64,000 nucleotides of DNA, from contig CAYYRC010000013.1 of NCBI GenBank assembly GCA_964474045.1, positions 1 to 64,000 of the forward strand. Direction: 5' to 3'. Position numbers and translations under genes: made by a program. This document shows positions 34,574 to 44,510 of this stretch, one piece after another (within the stretch, counting starts at the first letter, position 1; the number at the start of each line of letters is the position of its first letter). This stretch comes from JACJWR01 sp964474045 (lineage in GTDB: Bacteria > Actinomycetota > Actinomycetes > S36-B12 > UBA10799). The notes below the pieces were generated by a model. It was not told the origin of the DNA. It did no database searches and saw only the letters and a list, made by a program, of their open reading frames with translations.

Positions 34574-35873
34574 CGATCCTCCGTGAGTTGACTGCATCGG
34601 TGCCCGCAGCGTAGCCGCGGGGGGCCCCGCAAGCCCGCTGGTCGCGGCTCCGTCGCCACACCAGCGCCAACGCCGCAAGACCCAGCAGAGCGGCCGCGCC
34701 GCCCCCGATCAATCCCCACCTCGGCCCCCAGTGGTTGGACACCCAACCCAGCAGCGGCCCGCCGACCGGGTTTCCGCCGAAGAAGACCAGAGCGTAGATG
34801 CCCATCACTCGGCCCCGCATGCGCCCGGCGGTGCCGGTCTGCAGATAGCTCTGCGCCGCCACCGAGAACGTCAGCGCCCCTACCCCGCACAGCGGCAGCA
34901 CGAGCAGGAACGCGGTATATGTCGGCATGAGCCCGGCGATCATGGTCAACGCACCGAAGGCCACGCCGGAGCCCAGCACCAGACCCAGACCTGGGGTGCT
35001 GCGCCGACGGGCTGCGAGCAACGATCCGACGATGGACCCGCACGACAGGGCCGTCCCCATGAAGCCGAAGGCGGCAGCACCGACAGCGAACTCCCCGGTA
35101 GCCATCAGCGCCGTGGTGGTGGCGAAGTTGAACGCGAACGTGGCGGCAATGGCAACCGCAAGCAGCACCAGCAGCAAGTCCCGACGATCCGCGACGTACC
35201 GGAGCCCGGCGCGGAAGGTCACCGACTCGCGCAGGTCCACCGGACCCCGCGTCCCGACCTGGATGCGTCCCAGCGCCGCGATCGCGATCACGTAGGACAG
35301 CGCATTCACGGCGAAGACGCCCCCCACACCCGACATCGCCGCGATCATCAGGCCGGCAAGGGCCGGACCGACGATCCGGGACAGGTTGAAGACGGCGCTG
35401 TTCAGCGCCACGGCATTGGTCAGGCGGGGCCGGTCCACCACGTCGCTCAAGAACGCCTGCCGGGTGGGATGGTCGACCGCAGCGGCGGAGCCCAGCAGGA
35501 ACGCGACCAGGTACACCGCTGCCACCGACGCCGTTCCCGCCAGGGTGAGCAGCGCGAGCGCGGCGGCGGCTAGGGCCCCGACCGCGCTCGTCACCATGAG
35601 CACCCGTCGCCGCGGGTAGCGGTCGGCGATGACGCCCGCCACCGGGGCGAGCAACAGGAACGGCAGGAACTGGCACGCCGTCGTGATGCCCAGGGCGACG
35701 GCATCGCCGTGGGACACCTGCAGCACCAGCCAGTCCTGGGCGAGGCGCTGCATCCAGGACCCGACGCTGGTGATCCCCTGTCCGCCCAGGTACCAGCGGT
35801 AGTTGACCGAACGCAGCGCGGCGAACATGCTCTGCCTCGCGTCCGGGATCGACGGCGCGACGATGGCGCTCAC
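34566..35873 (-). CDS. MFS exporter (EntS-like)
   Basis: A 435-residue major facilitator with about twelve helices and the family features SVNYRWYLGGQGITSVGSWMQRLAQDWLVLQ and AGVIADRYPRRRVL (loop 2-3). It belongs to the group of EntS-like drug and siderophore exporters. GTG start at 35873 overlaps the marR stop (GTGA). Control by the MarR protein is likely; the compound exported is unknown. Confidence 0.87.
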   Translation of the reverse strand: MSAIVAPSIPDARQSMFAALRSVNYRWYLGGQGITSVGSWMQRLAQDWLVLQVSHGDAVALGITTACQFLPFLLLAPVAGVIADRYPRRRVLMVTSAVGALAAAALALLTLAGTASVAAVYLVAFLLGSAAAVDHPTRQAFLSDVVDRPRLTNAVALNSAVFNLSRIVGPALAGLMIAAMSGVGGVFAVNALSYVIAIAALGRIQVGTRGPVDLRESVTFRAGLRYVADRRDLLLVLLAVAIAATFAFNFATTTALMATGEFAVGAAAFGFMGTALSCGSIVGSLLAARRRSTPGLGLVLGSGVAFGALTMIAGLMPTYTAFLLVLPLCGVGALTFSVAAQSYLQTGTAGRMRGRVMGIYALVFFGGNPVGGPLLGWVSNHWGPRWGLIGGGAAALLGLAALALVWRRSRDQRACGAPRGYAAGTDAVNSRRIDV

Positions 35874-36328
35874 TGCTGCACCAACTCAGACAGCAGAACC
35901 GCTGCTCGGCCCAGCACCTGCCGGTCGGCCTCGGGCACGTGGGCGAGCCTCTCGGCCAGCCACGCCCGGCGAGCGCGGCGGATATCGGCGATGAACCGCC
36001 TCCCATCGTCTGTGGCGGCCACGAGCACGCGGCGGCCGTCGGCTGGGTCGATGGTGCGGCTGACCAGCCCTTCGCCCTCCAGGCAGGCCACTGTCCTGGT
36101 CATGCTCGGCCCGCGGACCCCCTCGGCCGCCGCAAGCTCGGACATCGGCACCGGTCCGGAGCGGACCACGCTCGCCAGCGTCCCGAGCTGGGTCGAGCCG
36201 ATGTCGGCGCGCCGCTCTGCCCGCAGTCGGCGGGCCAGTCGCATCACGGCGATGTGCAGATCGGCAGCCAGCTCGGCCACAGGGTCGCCGGCGGCATCGG
36301 GCAGCGGTTCATAGTCGTCTTGAATCAT
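35870..36328 (-). CDS. MarR family transcriptional regulator
   Basis: A 152-residue winged-helix repressor: dimerisation helices at each end and a central DNA-binding core (TQLGTLASVVRSGPVPMSELAA, GVRGPSMTRTVACLEGEGLV, and the wing DPADGRRVLVAATDDGRR). The ATG at 36328 has a perfect AAGGAG six bases upstream; a TTG seven codons upstream was rejected. It leads the operon marR-MFS-ParB-like. MarR proteins commonly repress their own exporter operon until a small phenolic or drug ligand binds; a palindrome in the promoter supports this. Confidence 0.93.
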   Translation of the reverse strand: MIQDDYEPLPDAAGDPVAELAADLHIAVMRLARRLRAERRADIGSTQLGTLASVVRSGPVPMSELAAAEGVRGPSMTRTVACLEGEGLVSRTIDPADGRRVLVAATDDGRRFIADIRRARRAWLAERLAHVPEADRQVLGRAAVLLSELVQQ

Positions 36329-36371
36329 GTGTGCTCCTTCGTGGCTCAAGTCCTTTGCTTCGAAACTACTT

Positions 36372-36388
36372 ACTTAGGCTTGCTAACT
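36372..36388. promoter_or_regulatory. Predicted MarR operator and marR promoter
   Basis: ACTTAG-GCTTG-CTAACT is a 17-base near-palindrome (one mismatch per arm) in the AT-rich 98-base gap before marR. On the minus strand a CATAAT -10-like hexamer precedes it, so a protein bound here would cover the transcription start. Confidence 0.5.
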
Positions 36389-36426
36389 ATTATGACGCAT
36401 GGGCTCCGTCGATGGTTCCGTCGCGG

Positions 36427-37209
36427 TCAGAGCAGCGCGCGCGCCACGAAGGACGCCGCAACGACAAGCATCGTCGCCTGGATGATCCGCGTGCTCTGCC
36501 GACCGGTCAGACGGTGCAGCCAGCGGGCACCGATCGGCGCACCGGCCAGTCCGCCGACGGCGATGACGAGCCCCGTCCGCCAGTGGATGTCCGCGCCCGC
36601 CCCCAGATGCGCGGCGACCGCCGCCATCGACGCGAACAGCACCACGGCAAGGCTGATCCGCGATGCCAGCCGCACGGGGGTCGAGAGCAGCAGCGTCTGG
36701 AACGGGACCATGATCAGCCCCCCGCCGACGCCGAAGAGGCCAGCCAACGTGCCGCCGCCGAAGCCAGTCGCGAGCGCCGCACCCGCGTTGGCGGGAGGCA
36801 GATCGGAACCGCTGTCGCCGGCTCCCACGTCAACCCGATCCTCGGACCGCAGGCGGAGCTGCATCAACCCCGCGGCGATGACGTTGAAGACCGCGAACGA
36901 GAGCAGCAGCGCCGCCGCCGGGATGGAGTGCGCGAGCCACACCCCAAGCGGCGCCGCCAGCATTGCCGGGATGGCCAGCAGCAGCACCCGCCGCCACGGC
37001 AGGGCGAAACGGCGCAGATTGGTCCAGGTTCCCGACAGGGCCGAGAGCGAGATCGCAACGTTCGAGGTGGCGGTCGCCGACAGCGGGGGCAACCCTAACC
37101 AGACCAATATGGGAACCAGCAGAACGCCGCCACCGGCCCCGGTCACGCCGGCGAAGACCCCCGCCAGCAGACCCGCAACGAGCTCGATACCGAGCTCGAG
37201 CGGACTCAC
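36427..37209 (-). CDS. TauE/SafE family permease
   Basis: A 260-residue membrane protein with about eight helices in two similar halves, each carrying a Gly-rich repeat: AGVFAGVTGAGGGVLLVPIL and LAGLFGVGGGLIMVPFQ. The family exports or imports sulfite, sulfonates and related anions; the substrate is not decidable. GTG start at 37209, four bases after the acyl-CoA dehydrogenase stop, so the two are probably one transcript. Its stop is upstream of the marR promoter region. Confidence 0.9.
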   Translation of the reverse strand: MSPLELGIELVAGLLAGVFAGVTGAGGGVLLVPILVWLGLPPLSATATSNVAISLSALSGTWTNLRRFALPWRRVLLLAIPAMLAAPLGVWLAHSIPAAALLLSFAVFNVIAAGLMQLRLRSEDRVDVGAGDSGSDLPPANAGAALATGFGGGTLAGLFGVGGGLIMVPFQTLLLSTPVRLASRISLAVVLFASMAAVAAHLGAGADIHWRTGLVIAVGGLAGAPIGARWLHRLTGRQSTRIIQATMLVVAASFVARALL

Positions 37210-37213
37210 GGAT

Positions 37214-39004
37214 TCACGGATTCATGGTGTAGGCGCCGTCGTAGGACAGCACCTCGGCCACGAAGTCCTTCTCGTAGGTCGCGTCAACATCCGGCGCTGC
37301 CACCATGGCCTGGGCCTTCTCGCGCTGCTCGGCGGTGGCCGAGGCTCGGCCGAACAGCTCCAGGGCGAATCCGTCGAGGTCCTGCACGAAGACCGCGAAC
37401 ATGCGGTTGACGTGGTCCTCGGTCAGGCCGGTCAGGTCTCCCACTCCCCCGGCGCGGACGCCGTCGGCGTCCAACGCCAGCGCTGCGCCCTCGCACACCA
37501 ACTGGGCGTAGACGATCTGGGTGAAGAGCTGGCCCAGCGACTGCAGGTAGTCCAAGTCCCGCGACTGGTCCTCGGTCGGCGGGGCCGTCGTCACCAGCTC
37601 GGCAAATGCCTTCATCTGCTCGACGAAGATCGCCACGTTGGGCAGGTGGGCGAAGCGCGCGAACGCCGGCTGCGGGTCGTGGAAGCCGATCCGCCCGAGT
37701 CCGGAGGCTGGCCCCTGGGCGAACAGATACGCGTCGTCCGTGGCCCCGTCCACGACGCCGATCACCGGCAGCTCGGGTCCGGCTCCCGTGGCCGCGAGCA
37801 GGTACTGCGGCAGGAACTTCAGGACCAGCGCGACGTTGACCGCCACCGTGCCCTCGAGCTTGGGCAGCGCCCGGATGTGCTGGGCCGCCTGCTCGAAGTA
37901 CGTGTCGTTCTCGAAGCCGCGCGCCGCGATGACGTCCCAGAGCAGGTCGATGACCTTCTCGCCCTCGCCGGTGACCTTCATCTTGGTGAGCGGGTTGAAG
38001 AGCAGGAAGCGACGGTCGTCATCGGACGCCGTGCGCATATAGTCCGTCGCCCGCGCGGCGAAGATCTTCATGGCCAGCAGGCGGGCATAGGCATCGGCCA
38101 GCATGCGCCGCACGTGCGGGAAGTCGGTCACCCGGGTGCCGTACAGGACGCGGTTGTTGGCGTGCGCCACCGACTCGTAGAAGGCGTGCTCGCAGATTCC
38201 GATGCTCGCCCAGCCGAGGTTGGCCTTGCCCACGTTGACGGTTGCCAGGGCGGCATCCCAGGCGGGCTTGCCGGTGTGCAGGATGTCGGCGGCGGCCACC
38301 GGGTAGTCGGCCAGCGAGAAGGCGGACACGTACATCTGGTCGGAGACCACGTTCTTCTCGAGCTGGTAGGCGGGGTGCGCCGGGTCGACCAGGAAGAACA
38401 CGTACTCGCCAGGGAACTCCGGGTCGTCGTCGGCGAAGCGGCCGAAGACCGACAGCCGCCCGGCCACGTTGCCGTTGCCGATGTAGTACTTGGGGCCGGT
38501 CGCCAGCCAGCCGTCGCCGTCACCGTCACGGGTGAGAATCATGTCGGTGGAGTAGATGTCGGCGCCGTGGGTCTTCTCCGACAGCCCGAAGCCGAACACC
38601 GCACCATCGGCCAGCAGGCCGCCGACGAGCTCCTTCGCCGCGGCGTTGTCAGAGGTCCACACCGGACCCAGACCTAGGACCGTCACCTGCCAGGCGTACC
38701 AGTGCGACAGGGAGTAGAACGCCAGGATCTCGTTGAGCTCGTTGATCCGGTGGGTGTCCCAGCGGGCTTCCGCATCGCCGGTGAGCTCCCCGACCTCCGC
38801 AGGCGTGCCGAAGCGGCCGAAAGTGCCCAGCTGGGCGGCGCGGTCGAGGAAGTCCGCATACCAGACGGTCTGGTGGAAGTCGGCCTTCATCTCGGCCAGG
38901 CCTTTGCCCTCGAAGAAGGCGATCAACTCCAGCAGATTGGCCCGCGTGGCCTCGTCGAGGTGCGTGGGGTCGTAATCCGAGGGGTTGAAGAGCAGGCTGG
39001 CCAT
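37214..39004 (-). CDS. Acyl-CoA dehydrogenase, large (about 600-residue) form
   Basis: FAD enzyme of acyl-CoA beta-oxidation or related chemistry. The 596-residue product is about 200 residues longer than classic enzymes, like mycobacterial FadE5-type proteins, with an N-terminal and a C-terminal extension. It keeps the FAD/acyl-binding GFGLSEKTHGADIYST and the GPKYYIGNGNVA strand region, and RLLAMKIFAARATDYM. The ATG at 39004 has GGAGG upstream. No electron-transfer flavoprotein gene is adjacent. Substrate chain length cannot be judged. Confidence 0.9.
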   Translation of the reverse strand: MASLLFNPSDYDPTHLDEATRANLLELIAFFEGKGLAEMKADFHQTVWYADFLDRAAQLGTFGRFGTPAEVGELTGDAEARWDTHRINELNEILAFYSLSHWYAWQVTVLGLGPVWTSDNAAAKELVGGLLADGAVFGFGLSEKTHGADIYSTDMILTRDGDGDGWLATGPKYYIGNGNVAGRLSVFGRFADDDPEFPGEYVFFLVDPAHPAYQLEKNVVSDQMYVSAFSLADYPVAAADILHTGKPAWDAALATVNVGKANLGWASIGICEHAFYESVAHANNRVLYGTRVTDFPHVRRMLADAYARLLAMKIFAARATDYMRTASDDDRRFLLFNPLTKMKVTGEGEKVIDLLWDVIAARGFENDTYFEQAAQHIRALPKLEGTVAVNVALVLKFLPQYLLAATGAGPELPVIGVVDGATDDAYLFAQGPASGLGRIGFHDPQPAFARFAHLPNVAIFVEQMKAFAELVTTAPPTEDQSRDLDYLQSLGQLFTQIVYAQLVCEGAALALDADGVRAGGVGDLTGLTEDHVNRMFAVFVQDLDGFALELFGRASATAEQREKAQAMVAAPDVDATYEKDFVAEVLSYDGAYTMNP

Positions 39005-39083
39005 GGGTCCTCCGGGAATATCCGACTGTTGGCGTCAGGGCAGAATCTTAACTGCCCCGCCCGAGTCGGCGAGCCCGGCGGTC

Positions 39084-39629
39084 CTACGCCGCGCCGGACG
39101 TGGCATCCCCCGAGCCCGCAGGTCCGTCGCCGCCGACCGAGTTCTCCTTCTTTGCCTGGGCCTCGCGCTCGGCCTCCTCCATCTCGGAGGTGACCTCCTG
39201 CACGGTGCCACCGACCTTGTCCGCCGCCTTGTCGCTGGCCTCGGACACCTTGTCCGCCGCCTTGTCGCTGGCCTCCGCCACCTTGTCGGCTGCCTTGTCG
39301 GCCTGCTGCGCGGCCGCCGACGACGCGTCCGCTGCCTTCTGGGCCGCGGTGTCGACTGCCGCGGCGGCGCGGTTGGCCGCACCCTGGGCGGTGGATCCGG
39401 CCTGCGCGGCGGCGTCCGCGGTGCGGTCGGCCACTTGACCGACCGAGTCGGCGGCCTTATCGGCGGCGGTGCTGACCGAGCTGGCCGCCCGGGTTGCCGC
39501 CTGGCTGACCGTGGCGGCAGCCTGGTCGGCGCTGGCGGACAACTGGTCGGCGAGCTGGCGACGGCGGTAGGCCACGAGTCCGGCGGCGGAGGCTGCGATG
39601 GCGACGGCTGCGATGAGGCTCTTCTTCAT
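39084..39629 (-). CDS. Ala-rich, membrane-anchored repeat protein (LEA/apolipoprotein-like)
   Basis: A 181-residue protein with one N-terminal membrane segment (LIAAVAIAASAAGLVAY) and an otherwise Ala/Asp/Lys helical body. It contains three copies of an 11-residue unit DKAADKV(A/S)EAS, at DNA level an almost exact 33-base direct repeat, and looser versions of the unit throughout. Eleven-residue amphipathic repeats occur in late-embryogenesis-abundant and apolipoprotein-like proteins linked to desiccation or membrane protection; that role is inference. ATG 39629, an AAAAGGG element upstream. Confidence 0.75.
   Translation of the reverse strand: MKKSLIAAVAIAASAAGLVAYRRRQLADQLSASADQAAATVSQAATRAASSVSTAADKAADSVGQVADRTADAAAQAGSTAQGAANRAAAAVDTAAQKAADASSAAAQQADKAADKVAEASDKAADKVSEASDKAADKVGGTVQEVTSEMEEAEREAQAKKENSVGGDGPAGSGDATSGAA
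39214..39305. repeat. 33-base tandem repeats inside the Ala-rich gene
   Basis: A 29-base sequence at 39214-39242 recurs identically at 39247-39275 and diverged at about 39280, always with a 33-base period (11 codons). Copy number is likely to vary between strains. Confidence 0.8.
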
Positions 39630-39667
39630 GGGCCCTTTTCTATCCTGACGGCGGCAGGCGGCGCCAC

Positions 39668-39687
39668 CCCAGGACGGCCGTCCTGGG
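39668..39687. promoter_or_regulatory. Perfect 20-base palindrome
   Basis: A fully self-complementary 20-mer, each arm CCCAGGACGG, between the stop of the DUF1906-like gene and the start of the Ala-rich gene. No T run follows, so it may be a weak Rho-aided terminator or a protein-binding site. Confidence 0.4.
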
Positions 39688-39703
39688 ATGCCGATCTCCG
39701 ACG

Positions 39704-40537
39704 CTACTGTCCCGGCGCCAGCAGCAACCCGGTCGCCGCGGTGCCGGGACAGATGAGGTTGTGATCCAGCAGCCGCCCGTCGGGCAGCATCTCGACCCAC
39801 TGGACCAGGTGCGGCGCTGTCCCGGCCAGCCCCCGGCCGGAACACGTGCGCTCGGCCGCGCTGCGCTCGTTGCGCCCGATCGCCACCCACGTAGGGACGT
39901 CGAGCTCGACGCCGCCGGTGATGCGCCGCCACAGCGTAGGCGTGGAGTACACGCCCACCGGGTGCCCGGCCTCGGCGAAGGTCATCAGCATCGCGTTGAG
40001 GTAGGCGACGTGCTGGGCCTGCGTGCCCGACCAGGTGTTCTCGGTCTCGACGTCCAGCCAGACCGGAAGCGCCTCGGGCATCCCGGCGGCAGCGATGCGG
40101 TTGAGGCCGTCGAAGGCATCGGCACGCCCCAGGGCGGCCGGGTCGCCCGCGTCTGGCGTGCCGGCGATGAACTCGGTGTTGACGTACACGGCGGCCGCAT
40201 TCAGGCCCTGCGCCCAGGCCCATTGCTCGCTCAGGCAGGGCTGGTCCTTGGCGGGACGGCCACCGGTCAGCCCGACGATGGCGAAGCCGACGCCTTCGGA
40301 GGGCAGCTCCACCTGGCACTGCGGGAAGGACACGTCCACGCCGCTGTTGGGGTCCGGAACGGCGACCGGCACAGCGCTGGGCTGCACGACGGTGACTCCG
40401 GCGGCGTGCGCGCCGCGCTGCCCCAGCATGGCCGGGAGCGAGCGAAGCATCCCCGACCCCAGCACGATCGCGGCCAGCACGCCAACGACCGCGACCACCA
40501 CGGCCACCGTGACGAGCAGCCGAACCACTCTGCTCAC
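39704..40537 (-). CDS. DUF1906 / glycoside-hydrolase-like exported protein
   Basis: A 277-residue protein with an N-terminal membrane or signal segment (VRLLVTVAVVVAVVGVLAAIVLG) and an extracytoplasmic domain starting at about residue 67 with GVDVSFPQCQ, then FAIVGLTGGRPAKDQPC, VWLDVETENTW and VGVYSTPTLWRRITGG. These match the TIM-barrel DUF1906/GH25-like fold of Rv2525c, which is linked to peptidoglycan. Asp and Glu of WLDVETE could be catalytic. GTG 40537 lies seven bases after the previous gene's stop, so the two form an operon. Confidence 0.78.
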   Translation of the reverse strand: MSRVVRLLVTVAVVVAVVGVLAAIVLGSGMLRSLPAMLGQRGAHAAGVTVVQPSAVPVAVPDPNSGVDVSFPQCQVELPSEGVGFAIVGLTGGRPAKDQPCLSEQWAWAQGLNAAAVYVNTEFIAGTPDAGDPAALGRADAFDGLNRIAAAGMPEALPVWLDVETENTWSGTQAQHVAYLNAMLMTFAEAGHPVGVYSTPTLWRRITGGVELDVPTWVAIGRNERSAAERTCSGRGLAGTAPHLVQWVEMLPDGRLLDHNLICPGTAATGLLLAPGQ

Positions 40538-40544
40538 CTATCGA

Positions 40545-41090
40545 TCACGCTTCCGCCCGACGGGTGTCGCCCGACGACATGTCCGCCGCCGCGGCCACCA
40601 GCGCCGGCCCCAGCACCGACCGCGGGATGCCCAGGCGGTCCGCCAGCACGACCGCCGCATCACCGTAGGCGGCCAGCGCTACCAGCACCCGACCGTCGAG
40701 GGTCCGCGGCACCGCCTCGGCGCCGCTCGTGCCGTAGGCCCTGCAGATGAGTGCCTGGGCGGCTGCGTGCAGGGGGTCCGACAACCCCTCGAAGACCCCC
40801 GAGGTGGACTCTCCCGCACTGCGGCCCAGGATTCCCCGCACGAGCTCGTCGGCACCGGCCTCGTCGCGCCCCAAGGTGATGCCCAGGAGCGCGACGACAT
40901 CGGCGAACCCCAGCACGGAGTTGAGCAGCTGGTCGGCGGCCATAGGCTCCGCGAGCAGATCCGCCAGGGCGTCGTGCAGCGGCGCCTGCCGGTCCGAGTC
41001 GACGTAGCCGGCCGCAGCCTGCGCGACCTGGCCGACAACGGCCGGGTCCAGCCGCTCACCCGGCTCGGCCACCGCAGCGAAGACACCCAT
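40545..41090 (-). CDS. Conserved-looking protein of unknown function
   Basis: A 181-residue, all-helical, Ala/Leu-rich acidic protein with no signal peptide or membrane helix. Blocks such as QAPLHDALADLLAEPMAADQLL and ADRLGIPRSVLGPALVAAAADM look structured. The ATG at 41090 follows TACCGT (41097-41102) at six bases, so it probably has its own leaderless promoter divergent from pta. Co-transcribed with the DUF1906-like gene. I do not recognise the family. Confidence 0.65.
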   Translation of the reverse strand: MGVFAAVAEPGERLDPAVVGQVAQAAAGYVDSDRQAPLHDALADLLAEPMAADQLLNSVLGFADVVALLGITLGRDEAGADELVRGILGRSAGESTSGVFEGLSDPLHAAAQALICRAYGTSGAEAVPRTLDGRVLVALAAYGDAAVVLADRLGIPRSVLGPALVAAAADMSSGDTRRAEA

Positions 41091-41159
41091 GCCCACACGG
41101 TACCCGCCGCCTCGTCGACGACCAGGACACGACGGCTCCGCGATCCCTACGCTGACACC
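41091..41159. promoter_or_regulatory. Divergent leaderless-type promoters of the 181-residue protein and pta
   Basis: TACCGT (minus, 41097-41102) lies six bases before ATG 41090, and TACGCT (plus, 41148-41153) lies six bases before the pta GTG at 41160. The gap is 69 bases. Confidence 0.45.
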
Positions 41160-43241
41160 GTGGAACGAGCCATCTGCGTGATGTCCCTGGAGCCCGAGAG
41201 CGGCAAGTCGCTGGTGACCCTCGGACTGGCCGAGGTGCTGTCGCAACGTGTCGGCCGCATGGGCTATTTCCGCCCCGTCGTGCGGGCCGGGGGCGCCGAT
41301 CCGATGATCGAGCTGATGCGCCGGCGCTACCACCTGGCGCAGACCGAGGAGGAGTCCTACGGGGTCACAACCGATCAGACCCGTTCGGTCGGGACCCCGG
41401 GCGAGCTCGATGCGCTGGTAGCCGCCATCATGTCGAAGTTCCACGCGCTGGCGGCGGACTGCGACGCCGTGCTGGTGGAGGGGACCGACTTCGCCGGGGC
41501 CAGCGCCGCCTTCGAGTTCGACCTGAACGCCAGCATCGCCACCAACCTCGGCGCCCCGGTGGTGCTCGTCCTGCGTGGTCATGGCCACCGGGCGGAACAG
41601 GTCGTCGGTGCCGCCCGGGCCGCGCTCGGGTCGCTCGGCGAGCACGACACGACCGCTGCGGCCGTCGTCTTCAACCGCGTGGACCCGGACCAGGCCGAAG
41701 ACATCCGGGCCGCGGCATCGGCCCTGCCGGTCCCCTGCTGGCTGCTGCCGGAGGAGCCCCGGATGGCTCACCCCACCCTGCGCCAGACCGCCGCACAGCT
41801 GGACGCCGAGGTGCTGCTGGGCGACGACGACTCGCTGAGCGCCGAGGTGGCGGGCGTCAAGGTGGCGGCTATGACGGTGCCGCACCTCCTCGAGCACCTG
41901 CACGACGGCGTGCTGCTCATCACGGCCGGCGATCGCGCCGACGTCATCATGACCGCTGCCGCGACCCGCCACGCCGAGCGTTCGCCAAGGGTGTCCGGAG
42001 TCCTGCTGACCGGCGGCTTTCGGCCTGCGGACTCCGTGCTGGACCTGCTCGCCTCCGTTCCTGGGCCGCCGCTGACCGTGCTCCTGACGGAGCTGGACAC
42101 CTATGCCACCGCGGCGGCGGTCTCGGGCCTGCGGCCCATGACCTCGTCGTCGGACGAGCGCCGGATCGCGCTCTCGCTCGGCCTGTTCGAGACGCATGTG
42201 GACGGCGCCGACCTCGCGGCCGCCCTGGACGTCGCGGAGTCCTCCGTGACGACGCCGCTGATGTTCGAGCATCGGCTGCTGGCCCGGGCCAGGGCCGACC
42301 GGCGCCGGATCGTGCTGCCCGAGGGCAACGACGACCGCGTGCTGCTGGCCGCCGAGCGCATCCTGCAGCGCGACGTCTGCGATCTGGTCATCCTCGACCC
42401 CGACGGCTCCTTGGCCGAGCGGTCCGCCCGCCTCGGCGTCGCGCTCGACGGGGCCCGGATCGTCGACCCGCAGACCTCCGAGCTCCGAGAGCAGCTGGCC
42501 GCAGACCTGCACACGGCTCGGGCGCACAAGGGGGTCACCCTCGACATGGCCCGGGACGCGGTGGCCTCGGTCTCGATGTTCGGGACGCTCATGGTCAACG
42601 CGGGGCTGGTCGACGGCATGGTGTCCGGCGCCGCGCACACCACGGCCGACACGATCCGCCCGGCGCTGCAGGTCATCGGCACCGAGCCCGGCGTCTCGGT
42701 CGTGTCGTCGGTCTTCCTGATGTGCCTGCACGACCAGGTGCTCGTCTACGGCGACTGCGCCGTCAACCCGGACCCAGACGCCTCCCAGCTCGCCGACATC
42801 GCGATCTCCTCCGCCGCCACCGCCCGGGCGTTCGACATCCAGCCGCGGGTGGCGATGCTGTCGTACTCCACCGGCAGCTCGGGAACCGGCGGCGACGTCG
42901 AGAAAGTGCGCGAGGCAACTGCCATCGCCCGCGAGCGCGCGCCGGAGCTGGCGATCGAGGGACCGATCCAGTACGACGCGGCGGTCGACCTCGCGGTGGC
43001 CGCATCGAAGCTGCCGGACTCGGCCGTGGCCGGGCGGGCCACAGTCTTCGTGTTCCCCGACCTGAACACCGGTAACAACACCTACAAGGCGGTGCAGCGC
43101 AGCGCCGGCGCGATCGCCATCGGGCCGGTGCTGCAGGGGTTGCGCAAACCGGTGAACGACCTCTCCCGGGGCTGCACCGTCACCGACATCTTCAACACCG
43201 TCGCCATCACCGCCGTGCAGTCCCAACAGCCCGCCCGCTAG
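41160..43241 (+). CDS. pta: Phosphate acetyltransferase
   Basis: Interconverts acetyl-CoA and acetyl phosphate. The 693-residue long form has an N-terminal BioD-like P-loop domain (LEPESGKSLVTLGLAEVLSQ), a central DRTGG-type domain (ITAGDRADVIMTAAATRH) and the C-terminal PTA catalytic domain with RIVLPEGNDDRVL, VSGAAHTTADTIRPALQV and FPDLNTGNNTYKAVQRSAGA. GTG 41160 starts six bases after TACGCT and matches the conserved N-terminus. ackA follows after 35 bases. The direction of flux, acetate overflow or uptake, is not decided by sequence. Confidence 0.97.
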   Translation: MERAICVMSLEPESGKSLVTLGLAEVLSQRVGRMGYFRPVVRAGGADPMIELMRRRYHLAQTEEESYGVTTDQTRSVGTPGELDALVAAIMSKFHALAADCDAVLVEGTDFAGASAAFEFDLNASIATNLGAPVVLVLRGHGHRAEQVVGAARAALGSLGEHDTTAAAVVFNRVDPDQAEDIRAAASALPVPCWLLPEEPRMAHPTLRQTAAQLDAEVLLGDDDSLSAEVAGVKVAAMTVPHLLEHLHDGVLLITAGDRADVIMTAAATRHAERSPRVSGVLLTGGFRPADSVLDLLASVPGPPLTVLLTELDTYATAAAVSGLRPMTSSSDERRIALSLGLFETHVDGADLAAALDVAESSVTTPLMFEHRLLARARADRRRIVLPEGNDDRVLLAAERILQRDVCDLVILDPDGSLAERSARLGVALDGARIVDPQTSELREQLAADLHTARAHKGVTLDMARDAVASVSMFGTLMVNAGLVDGMVSGAAHTTADTIRPALQVIGTEPGVSVVSSVFLMCLHDQVLVYGDCAVNPDPDASQLADIAISSAATARAFDIQPRVAMLSYSTGSSGTGGDVEKVREATAIARERAPELAIEGPIQYDAAVDLAVAASKLPDSAVAGRATVFVFPDLNTGNNTYKAVQRSAGAIAIGPVLQGLRKPVNDLSRGCTVTDIFNTVAITAVQSQQPAR

Positions 43242-43276
43242 CCCAGCACCGTCCCCCCGATCGCCAGGAGCCCTAC

Positions 43277-44500
<1,224 letters not shown>

Positions 44501-44510
44501 ACCGGGCAGG

